Notes under the pieces: generated by a model
Seen by the model: only the letters and a program-made list of their open reading frames with translations
Database searches by the model: none
What the model was told of the DNA's origin: nothing
NCBI RefSeq assembly: GCF_017298635.1
Contig: NZ_CP071182.1
Location: 3,138,001-3,202,000 of the forward strand
Source of the DNA: Paenalicyclobacillus mengziensis
GTDB lineage: Bacteria > Bacillota > Bacilli > Alicyclobacillales > Alicyclobacillaceae
Length of the DNA stretch: 64,000 nt
Direction: 5' to 3'
Made by a program: the position numbers and the translations under genes
Part shown: piece by piece, positions 26,220 to 34,388 of the stretch
Position numbering within the stretch: the stretch's first letter is position 1
How the letters are laid out: every line of letters starts with the position of its first letter

Positions 26220-26837
26220 CTACATCTTAGCAGTTCCCTTGCCGCTCGTTGGCAAAGGAGTACCACCATCTTGGCCCTCTGAAAACTTACGAGTTGCAGG
26301 GCCAGCAGGGCCTAACAGATTTTGGCCTCTGCGGAAACGAAGATATCCATCAAGCCCAATCAGGCCAGCATAACTTGGGAACTTGAACCAAACGATATCC
26401 GTCACAAGGTACCCAAAGTTATTCGCAGAACCTGCAGTGGCAAATTGGAGATTCAGGAACAAGGCAGCAATCATCGTCCAGAGTATCGCGAATCCGAAGA
26501 ATGTGAAGATACCAATCACCATTTCAAAGATGATAACTAAGGTATCCGTCACATGCCCCATCGGGATGAAGAGATGGTTCGCAAACCACACGAGCAATCC
26601 GTTTAGGTGGAGCGGATCGGAACCATGTGAGTGCTGAATATTTTTAACCATCCCCTGGATTAAGCCACCTGCATTAAATTTTCCATCCGTAAACCAATGT
26701 TCAGATGTAGCCTTTTCGAATCCAGCTTTGAAGAAGTCCCAGCCAAAGAAGAGCCTGCCGATTGTGAACACAATGACAACGACAGCATTCCACCAACTTT
26801 TCTTGAGTTCGGCTCCGACTGCACCTAAATAAGTCAT
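26220..26837 (-). CDS. DoxX/DoxD-family membrane protein
   Basis: 205 residues from ATG 26837 behind GGGGGAG. Helices at about 18-36, 85-105, 108-130 and 145-160; GRLFFGWDFFKAGFEK and HVTDTLVIIFEMVIGIF fit the DoxX fold, and the extracytoplasmic loop (residues 40-80) is as in DoxD-type subunits. In acidophilic sulfur oxidisers such proteins form part of thiosulfate:quinone oxidoreductase; other DoxX proteins have different roles. The sulfur operon at 57-60 kb gives some support. Confidence 0.8.
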   Translation of the reverse strand: MTYLGAVGAELKKSWWNAVVVIVFTIGRLFFGWDFFKAGFEKATSEHWFTDGKFNAGGLIQGMVKNIQHSHGSDPLHLNGLLVWFANHLFIPMGHVTDTLVIIFEMVIGIFTFFGFAILWTMIAALFLNLQFATAGSANNFGYLVTDIVWFKFPSYAGLIGLDGYLRFRRGQNLLGPAGPATRKFSEGQDGGTPLPTSGKGTAKM

Positions 26838-27354
26838 GTTTACTCCCCCTCAATTGTCACGACGAATGATAAATAGCGTTGCCAAGCATCTCCAAGCTCC
26901 TGCCACGCTTTAATTGTGATTGATCTCTTGGAGCAATCGGAGACACGGTTGAGGGATTTTTTGGTACAGAAGCGTACTAGTCTACATAGGGGAACGCCTG
27001 TTACGCGTGGCAGGTCTGATTGACTTATCTGTATTACACATATAGTCCAAAAGTAGATGAAACAATTTCACACCGAGAACTCGGCATCGGTCCGGCTGAT
27101 CCGTACCCGTTCGCTGATTTTTGCAATGGCGATGCATGGACTAGTTTAATCTACCTATTGCTTCGAAACCAAATTTCATTAAACGTACCGTCTATGATAA
27201 TCCGAATGAGCCTGAACTGAGGAATTAAGATGATCGTTTCTGCTCTTCCCTCAACTATTTTCCTTATACACAATCGAGATGTATTCAAAAGTTACAGTTG
27301 GACCGTAAGAGTGAGAAAAAATGAACTAGTAAAGACCCAAAGAGAGGGGTCCAC
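26838..27354. other. Intergenic region, nothing recognised
   Basis: AT-rich 517 bp. A 66-codon frame at 27020-27220 has no ribosome site and no family resemblance. It probably holds only the promoter of the following gene. Confidence 0.5.
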
Positions 27355-27849
27355 ATGATTGGATTCGGAGGTATGGGTCGACCGGTACACGTCGGTGACT
27401 CCCGCACCGCCGAGCTAGCCGAGGAGTGGTTCAAAATGATGGCAGAACTTTATGACAAGTTGCTTACGCGGAAGAATCAAGGTGAGGTTTTAAACTTTGA
27501 TGCTATCAGTAACATCGAGCTGGCAGAGCTTACGGAAGTGGAGTCTATATCCCATGATGACGTCGCAAAATTATTTGACGTTTCCAAAACTGTCGTGGAC
27601 AACAAACACGCAGCGTACGGACTAACCGAAGACCAACGCTTCGGTACCTTTATCAACTTGGTCTGGCAATTTCAAATCATGTCGAACCTCTATTTTGCAG
27701 AGCTTGATGCAGGTCAGCAGAAGGTGCTTCATACGTTGGAAGTGGAATTGAACGATTATATTCGACGCCACGGTTTTGTACCTTCCCTTGAAAACGTTCT
27801 CGGTGAACTACCATACACCAGATCTTTGTTGAAACTGTACCAAAGGTAG
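27355..27849 (+). CDS. Hypothetical protein with possible helix-turn-helix
   Basis: 164 residues from ATG 27355 (AGAGGGG six bases before). After a Gly-rich start (GFGGMGRPVHVG) the protein is all-helical. DDVAKLFDVSKTVVDNKHAAYG (shown here in part: VAKLFDVSKTVVDNKH) has the rhythm of a helix-turn-helix. No family recognised. A palindrome array starts 74 bp after its stop, so it could bind that array, but this is speculation. Confidence 0.65.
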   Translation: MIGFGGMGRPVHVGDSRTAELAEEWFKMMAELYDKLLTRKNQGEVLNFDAISNIELAELTEVESISHDDVAKLFDVSKTVVDNKHAAYGLTEDQRFGTFINLVWQFQIMSNLYFAELDAGQQKVLHTLEVELNDYIRRHGFVPSLENVLGELPYTRSLLKLYQR

Positions 27850-27922
27850 ATCATTTTCATCACCGTGCCAGCCTCCAAACCCAGCGACTAAGTTCAAATG
27901 TTAGAACTCGCTCTGGAAAAAG

Positions 27923-28133
27923 AATAACGCGCTGTAGAACCGTTATTGGAATGAATCTGAGTTGAGTCGGCAAGAAATAACGCGTTGTCAAAGCGTTAAG
28001 TTCTCAGCGCGAGCAAATAACGCGTTATCGACGCGTTATCCGTTTCGTTTCATCCAATAACGCGCCAGGAACGCGTTATTGCCACTGAACCTCGTTTTGC
28101 GCAAGTTGAATAACCCGTTCAGAGCTCGTTGCA
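27923..28133. repeat. Array of five 25-bp palindromic units
   Basis: Units at 27923, 27976, 28016, 28056 and 28109, each 9+7+9 bp: AATAACGCG, a variable 7-mer, then (A/C)GCGTTAT(T/C)-like. Unit 4 (28056-28080) is a perfect 9-bp inverted repeat, unit 3 nearly so; units 1 and 2 have imperfect right arms and unit 5 (AATAACCCG...) is degenerate. Start-to-start distances are 53, 40, 40, 53, a symmetric layout. Spacers are 28, 15, 15 and 28 bp and unrelated. Confidence 0.9.
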
Positions 28134-28256
28134 CGCGGAGCCCAATGAAAGACTAGTGCGAGCCCAACGAGAGCATAAGCATCTGATGAGCGAGAAAAGC
28201 TCAACAGGACACCTTTTATCACCTCAGACTGGGGCCTCTGCCTTCATCAACAACTG

Positions 28257-28284
28257 AGGCAGGCCTCGCTTGCGAGACCTGCCT
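28257..28284. repeat. Strong hairpin downstream of the palindrome array
   Basis: AGGCAGGCCTCGC-TT-GCGAGACCTGCCT forms a stem of 12 pairs with one mismatch. The left arm can also pair with GGCCTCTGCCT near 28233, so two exclusive structures are possible. No T run follows on either strand, so it is not a standard terminator. Confidence 0.7.
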
Positions 28285-28321
28285 ACTTCGACGAAAACTC
28301 AGATGCTCGGCTCTATGTCCA

Positions 28322-29665
28322 TTACTGACCTGTTGAGGTTGACGAAGTGTCGATACCTGTTGGTGGCACAAGTGGGGTGTTCAGGTACGTATAGTCAGCC
28401 GAGACTGTCTCGTGAATCGAGATGCTTTGAATTTCATTCGCCCTCGTTAACGAAGCCGAACTGCTCGTTTCTGATGCACTTCCAATCTGATTAACGAGGG
28501 TATTCATCGGTATGGACATATCGAGGGTCAATTGCTCGCTCGTAACACGGCTTTGCCCGTCGATTGGTTGCACGGTTATCTGCATGGAACCCTTCGTCTG
28601 CTTGATAATGTTGTTAAGCAGAGACGCTAATTGACTCGGCGACATAGATGATGTTCCACTGCTCGTGGTTGTGTTGGCAATGGAACTCATCACGGGCGAC
28701 AACACATTAGCGAGTGCCGCGGTATCAAGTCTCGCCGTGTACTCGGTCGCCGTACCAGTGACTGAAGACTCAATGCTTCTCAAAACACTGAAGTTCACGT
28801 TATCTAGGGGCATCTGCGACTGTAGCGACTGAATAAGCTGTTCGCTGTTCGTCTGCTCTACCCAACCCTGACCTTGGTTCAGCCACAAACGTGAGCCTTG
28901 TATATACTCTTGGATGGCGTTAGGTAGAGAACCACCCTGCCCATTTGACACGAATGTTTTCGGCGTGATGGTTACAAGCGCGGATTTCGATCCGCTAACC
29001 GTTCCTGTCTGTGCCGTTATTTTCATTTCCATTGTCATATCCTGTGGCACGTTCCCCGTCGTCGATTGACTGTTTGATTGACTGTTTTGCTTCAACGTGA
29101 AGTGCAACTGCTCTGTGATATCCCCTGTCATCTGGGTGTTGCTGGAATTTTGCGTGTTTTGATAAGCGTCGGCCAGGGCTTTAACGGTCGGTGTCTGTAT
29201 TTGGTACGCCCCACTCGTCCAGTTAGCAAACACATCCGCTTTCTGGAGAATGGTTGTTACGTCGGCGACATGAAGATACGTGGTTGGTTTGTGTGACGCG
29301 GGGTCTGTCGCCACGATTGTAGGGACGGACATCAGTTTTGAACCGTTCAGGTACACCACGACCTGTCCCATGACTGGCTTTGGCACTGCAGTTGGGCTGA
29401 CAGCTGCATTTGACGTCGACAACAACCAACTGCTTCCAGTCCACTTACTCTGTAACCCAATCGACTGTAGGGCCTTCATCACGTACCAGACAGGAACGTA
29501 CGTAGATCCTTTGCTTTGCATCACCGCAGGTGACGCGATTTTCTCGTTGTTCACCACGATGTTGCTACTCTGCGCCTTCGTGTTAGTCGTTGCAGCCATC
29601 GCCACCGGAACTATCGTTCCAACCGCCAGCATCCCTGAGGCCATGCCAACCATCCACTTATTCAT
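28322..29665 (-). CDS. Secreted stalk-domain (copper amine oxidase-like) protein
   Basis: 447 residues from ATG 29665 with GGAGG nine bases before. Signal peptide MNKWMVGMASGMLAVGTIVPVAMA, then a domain with VVNNEKIASPAVMQSKGSTY and VPVWYVMKALQSIG, the pattern of 'copper amine oxidase N-terminal' stalk domains that bind or decorate the cell wall in Firmicutes. Residues about 175-440 form a Ser/Thr/Gln-rich domain of alternating strands, like the LppX-type domain DUF6612. Monocistronic. Confidence 0.82.
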   Translation of the reverse strand: MNKWMVGMASGMLAVGTIVPVAMAATTNTKAQSSNIVVNNEKIASPAVMQSKGSTYVPVWYVMKALQSIGLQSKWTGSSWLLSTSNAAVSPTAVPKPVMGQVVVYLNGSKLMSVPTIVATDPASHKPTTYLHVADVTTILQKADVFANWTSGAYQIQTPTVKALADAYQNTQNSSNTQMTGDITEQLHFTLKQNSQSNSQSTTGNVPQDMTMEMKITAQTGTVSGSKSALVTITPKTFVSNGQGGSLPNAIQEYIQGSRLWLNQGQGWVEQTNSEQLIQSLQSQMPLDNVNFSVLRSIESSVTGTATEYTARLDTAALANVLSPVMSSIANTTTSSGTSSMSPSQLASLLNNIIKQTKGSMQITVQPIDGQSRVTSEQLTLDMSIPMNTLVNQIGSASETSSSASLTRANEIQSISIHETVSADYTYLNTPLVPPTGIDTSSTSTGQ

Positions 29666-29993
29666 CACAGGGTACCTCCGTTCATATTGCTTCCTGTCCT
29701 TCCTATCAAAATATACCATGGAAATGGCATAAAATACCTTGCTACGTGGTTTACGAGACCAGAGTCATAGAATTTTCATGGTAGTCGGGCTCATTTTGAG
29801 AGGTGCAATCGTTGAGGGTCCATCCGGTGTCTAGAAGTTTCAGCATGTCATACCCCACAGAGCCTTGGGAGAAGTTGATTGGTTTTTGGGGGTTTGTTGC
29901 TTACATACCCCACCGCAAATTGTCTTACGATGGGCTAGAGAGATTCGTCTGACACATAATCGCGACCTTCTCTCATACAATGGTTCACACAGA

Positions 29994-30124
29994 GCGCTGA
30001 ATTCTTCGGCATGAAGAAGCGGGGGAACCAACCAATGGGGTGAAACCGTTGTGACCGCATGAGCCTACGCGGTCCTACAGTCGGGTACTTCCAACCCGAA
30101 CCCGTCAGCTAACTTCGCAAGCGC
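29994..30124 (+). ncRNA. Cyclic di-AMP riboswitch (ydaO/yuaA motif)
   Basis: All landmarks of the class are in order: closing stem GCGCT/AGCGC (29994-29998 and 30120-30124), GCTGAATTC, GCGGGGGAACCAA, TGGGGTGAA, a variable arm (GACCGC...GCGGTC), and CCCGAACCCGTCAGCTAAC followed by TTCGCAAGCG. Binding of c-di-AMP usually turns the downstream gene off. The next gene, 94 bp on, is an NCS1 permease. The expression platform appears to be a hairpin over the ribosome site. Confidence 0.95.
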
Positions 30125-30185
30125 ACCGGAAGGTTGATATTCATCTGTGTCCCAGACGTCTCCATACCGTATGGTTCCTTTGCTT

Positions 30186-30209
30186 CTCCTTGCCAAACAG
30201 CGCAAGGAG
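30186..30209 (+). promoter_or_regulatory. Shine-Dalgarno-sequestering hairpin of the riboswitch
   Basis: CTCCTTGC (30186-30193) is fully complementary to GCAAGGAG (30202-30209), which contains the ribosome binding site of the permease seven bases before its ATG. The loop is eight bases. This indicates control of translation rather than termination. Confidence 0.75.
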
Positions 30210-30217
30210 GTTGGAAA

Positions 30218-31651
30218 ATGGGAAAATATTCCTTGCGACTTGAGCGGCACAGTATCGACTATATCCCGCCGAATCAAAGACATGGCAAGGCGTCAGACTT
30301 GATCTTTCTCTGGTTTGGTGCAAATGCTCAAATGGCTGTCGTGGCTACAGGACTCATGGTTGTGGTACCTGGGTTCAGCCTGACGTGGGCAGTGTTAGGT
30401 ATCGTCATTGGAACGTTAATTGGAACCATCTTTATGGCGTATCACTCTGCGCAAGGTCCACATTTAGGTATCCCTCAAATGATTCAGAGTCGAGCGCAGT
30501 TTGGTTATTACGGAGCTGTCATTCCACTTGTCATGGTCGTTCTCATGTATTTGGGTTTTTATGCGGCAGGGGCGGTCATTGGGGCTCAAGCGCTGGCAAT
30601 GCTGTTGCATGTAACTGTCGGTTTTGGCATCCTGATTAGTTCTGCTGCGGTTTTTCTTCTGGTTCTTGCAGGATACAACATGATTCATAAGTTCAACCGT
30701 TGGATGTCGTACTTGTTTACAGCTGTGTTCGCTGTGGTAACAGTTTTACTCATTATCGGAAGTCCAGTCGGGCACACACAGGTGGCTGCCACAAGCGCCG
30801 TTCATCCAGGATTCATCCTGGGCCCATTTTTACTCAGCATATCGCTGGCGGTGATTAACACGTTAGGTTATGCACCGTATGTGGCCGACTATTCCCGATA
30901 CTTACCACAACGTACGACTGTACAATCTACGTTTTGGTACACCTATATCGGGATTGTGACTTCTAATAGTTGGATGATGATTCTCGGGGCATTGATGCAG
31001 TCACGGGCGCCGAGCAGCGATGTATTAAAGGGATTCGCAGCGCTAGCACTCACCTTGGGTCCATGGTTTCGAATCTTCGTCCTGCTTGCAGCCGCACTCG
31101 GAATTGTGAGCATCAACGCGCTAAACATCTATGGTGGATTCATGTCTTCACTGACCATCACAAGTACCTTTTTGCGAAGGCTAAAACCAACACTGTCACT
31201 TCGAGTTTGGTTTATTATTCCCATCACCATCATTGGAACGTACCTTGCTTTCCTCGAAAAGGGCAGTTTGTTAAGCAGCTTTGATGCATTTCTCGGCGTG
31301 CTCATCGACTTCTTGGTTCCGTGGACGGCCATCAATCTCACTGATTATTACTTTGTGAGAAAAGGCAAATACAATATTCCGGATATTTTTCGACCAGGCG
31401 GTAGATACGGAAAATTTAACTGGATGGCTTTGTTCGCGTACATGGTTGGATTTCTTGTGGAGATGCCCTTTATGAATACGACACTCCATGAAGGCGTCAT
31501 CGCAAAAATGCTGCATGGCGGAGACATTTCCTGGGTGGTTGGGGTGCTCGTTGCCGGGGCGATATATTTGTTTGCAGCGAAGAGACCTGCAGTTTCTGCA
31601 TCAGCAGCTACACATCAAAACACAGAAGAGTCCACATCACGCGTTTCTTGA
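30218..31651 (+). CDS. NCS1-family cytosine/purine permease
   Basis: 477 residues from ATG 30218 (AAGGAGG, 7-base gap). Twelve helices. N-terminal ERHSIDYIPPNQRHGKASDLIFLWFGAN (start EHxIDYIP...) is the NCS1 signature, as are PHLGIPQMIQSRAQFGYYGA and GYAPYVADYSRYLP; DYYFVRKGKYNIPDIF ends the family core. It imports cytosine, purines or related cofactors with protons or sodium. It is preceded by a c-di-AMP riboswitch and followed by its own terminator, so it is a single-gene unit. Confidence 0.92.
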   Translation: MGKYSLRLERHSIDYIPPNQRHGKASDLIFLWFGANAQMAVVATGLMVVVPGFSLTWAVLGIVIGTLIGTIFMAYHSAQGPHLGIPQMIQSRAQFGYYGAVIPLVMVVLMYLGFYAAGAVIGAQALAMLLHVTVGFGILISSAAVFLLVLAGYNMIHKFNRWMSYLFTAVFAVVTVLLIIGSPVGHTQVAATSAVHPGFILGPFLLSISLAVINTLGYAPYVADYSRYLPQRTTVQSTFWYTYIGIVTSNSWMMILGALMQSRAPSSDVLKGFAALALTLGPWFRIFVLLAAALGIVSINALNIYGGFMSSLTITSTFLRRLKPTLSLRVWFIIPITIIGTYLAFLEKGSLLSSFDAFLGVLIDFLVPWTAINLTDYYFVRKGKYNIPDIFRPGGRYGKFNWMALFAYMVGFLVEMPFMNTTLHEGVIAKMLHGGDISWVVGVLVAGAIYLFAAKRPAVSASAATHQNTEESTSRVS

Positions 31652-31680
31652 GCTTCAACAAGTCGGTAGTTAGATATAAC

Positions 31681-31714
31681 GGGATTTCACGCATAGACCC
31701 GTGAAATCCCTTTT
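31681..31714 (+). terminator. Rho-independent terminator of the NCS1 gene
   Basis: GGGATTTCACG and CGTGAAATCCC form an 11-bp stem, followed by TTTT. Confidence 0.92.
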
Positions 31715-31765
31715 ATCGTCTTTCAATCATTTTTTCAAGGGTCTTTTCGTGTTCATGTCCCACCG

Positions 31766-32512
31766 CTATCGAAGTTCCATCTTGTTATTCCGGCCGTATT
31801 TCCACAACGCGTACGTCAACAGTGCCATCCCGATGATGGTAGCTGCCAGCAGAGACACGCCCGGATTCATGTGAGTCGGAGCGTGATACGCCCAACCGTA
31901 GAAGGACTGGAGCACGTACGTTGCGGGAAAGATATAACCCACCCACTGCAATATTTTAGGCAACATACTGGTGGGAAACATCACTCCGCTCAGTAGCAGC
32001 GAGGGCAAAAAGACCAGCATGGAGAACATCGCGGTGAAGGTCTGGCTGCGGGCGGTGACACCGATGGCGAGGCCAATTGAAATACTGGCGAACAGCAACA
32101 CGACAAGCACGACGGCATAGCGGCTGGGATTGTTAGGAACGCTTGCATGATAGACCAACGGAGCCGCCACGCCTATCACGGTGGCAACCACAAGTAAGTG
32201 CACAAATGCGCTGAGTGCATGGACGGCCAAGACCGCGGGACCGGGAATGCCGTTGACCGCAAAGGCTCGCATTGTACCTGTTTCGCGGAGCTTGACGAGC
32301 GGGGGTGGAAAACCCATGACGGCACCCATCGTGACGGCAAACACTGACATGGACGCCGCCAATGTCGTCTTCGTCAGCGGATTGACGGACGCAAACACGG
32401 CACCGACGACAAAAAAGAACAACAAAGGTACCAGATAGAAATTGAGCAGGGTGCCTCTGTCCCGCACATCCAGCTTCAGTTGCAGGGAAAGGTAAGCGAG
32501 AAACGCATTCAC
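31766..32512 (-). CDS. ABC-2 type transporter permease
   Basis: 248 residues from GTG 32512; overlaps the ATPase stop by 4 bp. Six helices, with the ABC-2 pattern SMSVFAVTMGAVMGFPPPLV...RETGTMRAFAVNG and LLLSGVMFPTSMLPKILQW. It pairs with the upstream ATPase as a drug or antibiotic exporter. Confidence 0.92.
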   Translation of the reverse strand: MNAFLAYLSLQLKLDVRDRGTLLNFYLVPLLFFFVVGAVFASVNPLTKTTLAASMSVFAVTMGAVMGFPPPLVKLRETGTMRAFAVNGIPGPAVLAVHALSAFVHLLVVATVIGVAAPLVYHASVPNNPSRYAVVLVVLLFASISIGLAIGVTARSQTFTAMFSMLVFLPSLLLSGVMFPTSMLPKILQWVGYIFPATYVLQSFYGWAYHAPTHMNPGVSLLAATIIGMALLTYALWKYGRNNKMELR

Positions 32513-33429
32513 GGCTTCGACACTCCTTCGACGACCTGCAGGAACCGCTCTTCCAGTGAGGAGCGTTCAACCCGCAGGTCCTCCACTGTATCTCTCGCGC
32601 CTTTCACATGGTTCAGGAGTTCAATCAGGGTATCGGCCACGTCGGTGGACTGCCACTCCAAATATCCGTAACTCGCTCCTGTGAACACTGCTCCGGGAAG
32701 GTCTAAGCCTGGCAGCAGGGAGTCGTTTGCTGTGCGGATGCGCACCTTTGTCGTCTGGCTCCCGGCCAAAGCAACGTCACTCGGGTTGCCACACAAGACC
32801 ACTTTTCCATGCAGAATGATGGCAATTCGGTCACACAGCAGCTCCGCCTCCGCCATGTCATGCGTTGCAAGCAGAACCGTGACGCCCCGTGACTGTGCCG
32901 CACGAATTTGTAGATGCAATTCCAGGCGGCTTTGCACGTCGAGACCGGCGGTGGGTTCATCGAGGACCAGCACCTCGGGGTCGACGAGCAGTGGGAGCAA
33001 AACATGAAGGCGACGCTGCTGACCAGTGGACAAGCGCCCGTACATCCGGTTCATCAGCGATTCAACACCAAGAGACTGAATGAGCCTCAGTCCCGATCGT
33101 ACCGATACGCCGTGCCAGGCGCACACGAGCGAGACGGCCTCACGCACACGCATGTGGTCAGGCAGGGAGGACACCTGAAGTTGGACACCCAACTTACTTC
33201 GAAGCGTTTTCGTGTCAGCCTGGGGGTCGCAGCCTGCTACACGAATCTGCCCCGCGTCGGCCCTTCGAATACCTTCGAGACACTCGAGGACGGTTGTCTT
33301 ACCCGCTCCGTTCGGACCAAGCAGTCCAAACACTTCGCCTCGTATCACTTCCAGGTCGATTCCGTCGACAGCGACGAGGGTGCCGTATCGCTTCGTCAGA
33401 CCCTGCACCTCGATTACGGGGTCAGTCAC
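32509..33429 (-). CDS. ABC transporter ATPase (drug export type)
   Basis: 306 residues from GTG 33429 with GGAGGAG before it. Walker A GPNGAGKT, signature LSTGQQRRLHV, Walker B VLVLDEPTAGLD and the His loop LLATHD are intact. A C-terminal accessory domain of about 90 residues is typical of ABC-2 exporter ATPases. It overlaps the regulator gene by 8 bp and the permease by 4 bp. Confidence 0.95.
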   Translation of the reverse strand: MTDPVIEVQGLTKRYGTLVAVDGIDLEVIRGEVFGLLGPNGAGKTTVLECLEGIRRADAGQIRVAGCDPQADTKTLRSKLGVQLQVSSLPDHMRVREAVSLVCAWHGVSVRSGLRLIQSLGVESLMNRMYGRLSTGQQRRLHVLLPLLVDPEVLVLDEPTAGLDVQSRLELHLQIRAAQSRGVTVLLATHDMAEAELLCDRIAIILHGKVVLCGNPSDVALAGSQTTKVRIRTANDSLLPGLDLPGAVFTGASYGYLEWQSTDVADTLIELLNHVKGARDTVEDLRVERSSLEERFLQVVEGVSKP

Positions 33430-34246
33430 GCTCTTTCTCCTCCGCTCCCGGCAACTTGAAGCCGATTTTTCGCAGATAAATTTCCAGTGCGGGCCCGACG
33501 AAGTTCTTGACTACTTCGCGGGTGTCCGCGGTGCTGTCTGGCCAATTTTCCACGTCCATCCCGGCAGATACGAGTGTGGCGAGCAGGTCCATGTCACCGT
33601 CTGTAAAATCGCGGACGAGGTTCCACCATCGCTGCGCGAGGTCCTGTGCGTCGGGACTACCGGGATCCGCCGCCGACGCAAAGTATAAGGACTGTGCCTC
33701 GGCGGTCAGACCGCTGATTCGCTCCGTGATGGCGTGTGCCGCTTTATCTGCGCCGAACCGTCCTGCGAGTCGGTCGAGTTGCTCGTCGTCGATGTAGCGG
33801 ATGGCAAAGTCGTACGGATTCCCTTCCTTCATGAGATGGAGGATGGCCAAAATACGCCGAAAGGTCATTTCCCGTCCTGACCGGAGTTCTTCGACGACGA
33901 TGTCAAGTTGCTTCACCACATTGCTGAGTCGCTCCGCTTGCTCAGCCAAAATGTCACGCTGGCGGGAAAACGCACAGGCTAGGTCTTCATCGTAGGCATG
34001 ACCGATGAGGTGATTACGGATTTCGTCAAGTGGAAAACCCAGCGACTTAAAAAACAAAATCTGCTGCAGCCGCAACAAATCATCGCGCCCGTACATGCGG
34101 CGGCCGCCTGCACTCGATGTGGCTGTGAGCAGTCCGATCCGGTCATAGTACTGCAGCGTGCGAACGGTGACACCCGATTTGTCAGCCAGTTCTCCAATCA
34201 TCAAGAGGGGCTCCTGTCTGTTTTTGACACTCCGGGAACTGGTCAC
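33422..34246 (-). CDS. MerR-family regulator with TipAS effector domain
   Basis: 274 residues from GTG 34246 (AAGGAGGG seven bases before; an in-frame ATG at 34201 also has AGGAGC). The MerR helix-turn-helix (IGELADKSGVTVRTLQYYDR, GLL) is followed by a coiled coil and a C-terminal TipAS-like domain (about 130-255), which in TipA and Mta binds drugs. It heads the ABC exporter operon and is probably the drug-sensing activator. Confidence 0.92.
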   Translation of the reverse strand: MTSSRSVKNRQEPLLMIGELADKSGVTVRTLQYYDRIGLLTATSSAGGRRMYGRDDLLRLQQILFFKSLGFPLDEIRNHLIGHAYDEDLACAFSRQRDILAEQAERLSNVVKQLDIVVEELRSGREMTFRRILAILHLMKEGNPYDFAIRYIDDEQLDRLAGRFGADKAAHAITERISGLTAEAQSLYFASAADPGSPDAQDLAQRWWNLVRDFTDGDMDLLATLVSAGMDVENWPDSTADTREVVKNFVGPALEIYLRKIGFKLPGAEEKERD

Positions 34247-34272
34247 ATCGGTCCCTCCTTCGCTTCACCTTC

Positions 34273-34303
34273 ACTGTACTACGTTACGTAACGTAACAAG
34301 CAA
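34273..34303 (-). promoter_or_regulatory. MerR-type promoter with 19-bp spacer and palindrome
   Basis: On the minus strand TTGCTT and TACAGT are 19 bp apart, the over-long spacer that MerR proteins untwist. The 14-bp perfect palindrome ACGTTACGTAACGT (34281-34294) lies centrally in the spacer. The regulator GTG is 27 bp downstream of the -10 box. Confidence 0.75.
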
Positions 34304-34388
34304 GCCCTGGTGACCAAATTCCGAAGTTCGAACCGAAGTGAGGAATGGACGAGGTATACCGAAGCTGACTTTCTAACAAACTGCATCC

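Noticed and set aside
27923..28133. CRISPR array
   Set aside because: Units are palindromic with variable centres, spacers differ in length (28, 15, 15, 28 bp) and no cas gene is present.
28257..28284. Rho-independent terminator of the secreted stalk-domain gene
   Set aside because: The hairpin is strong but no T run follows on either strand.
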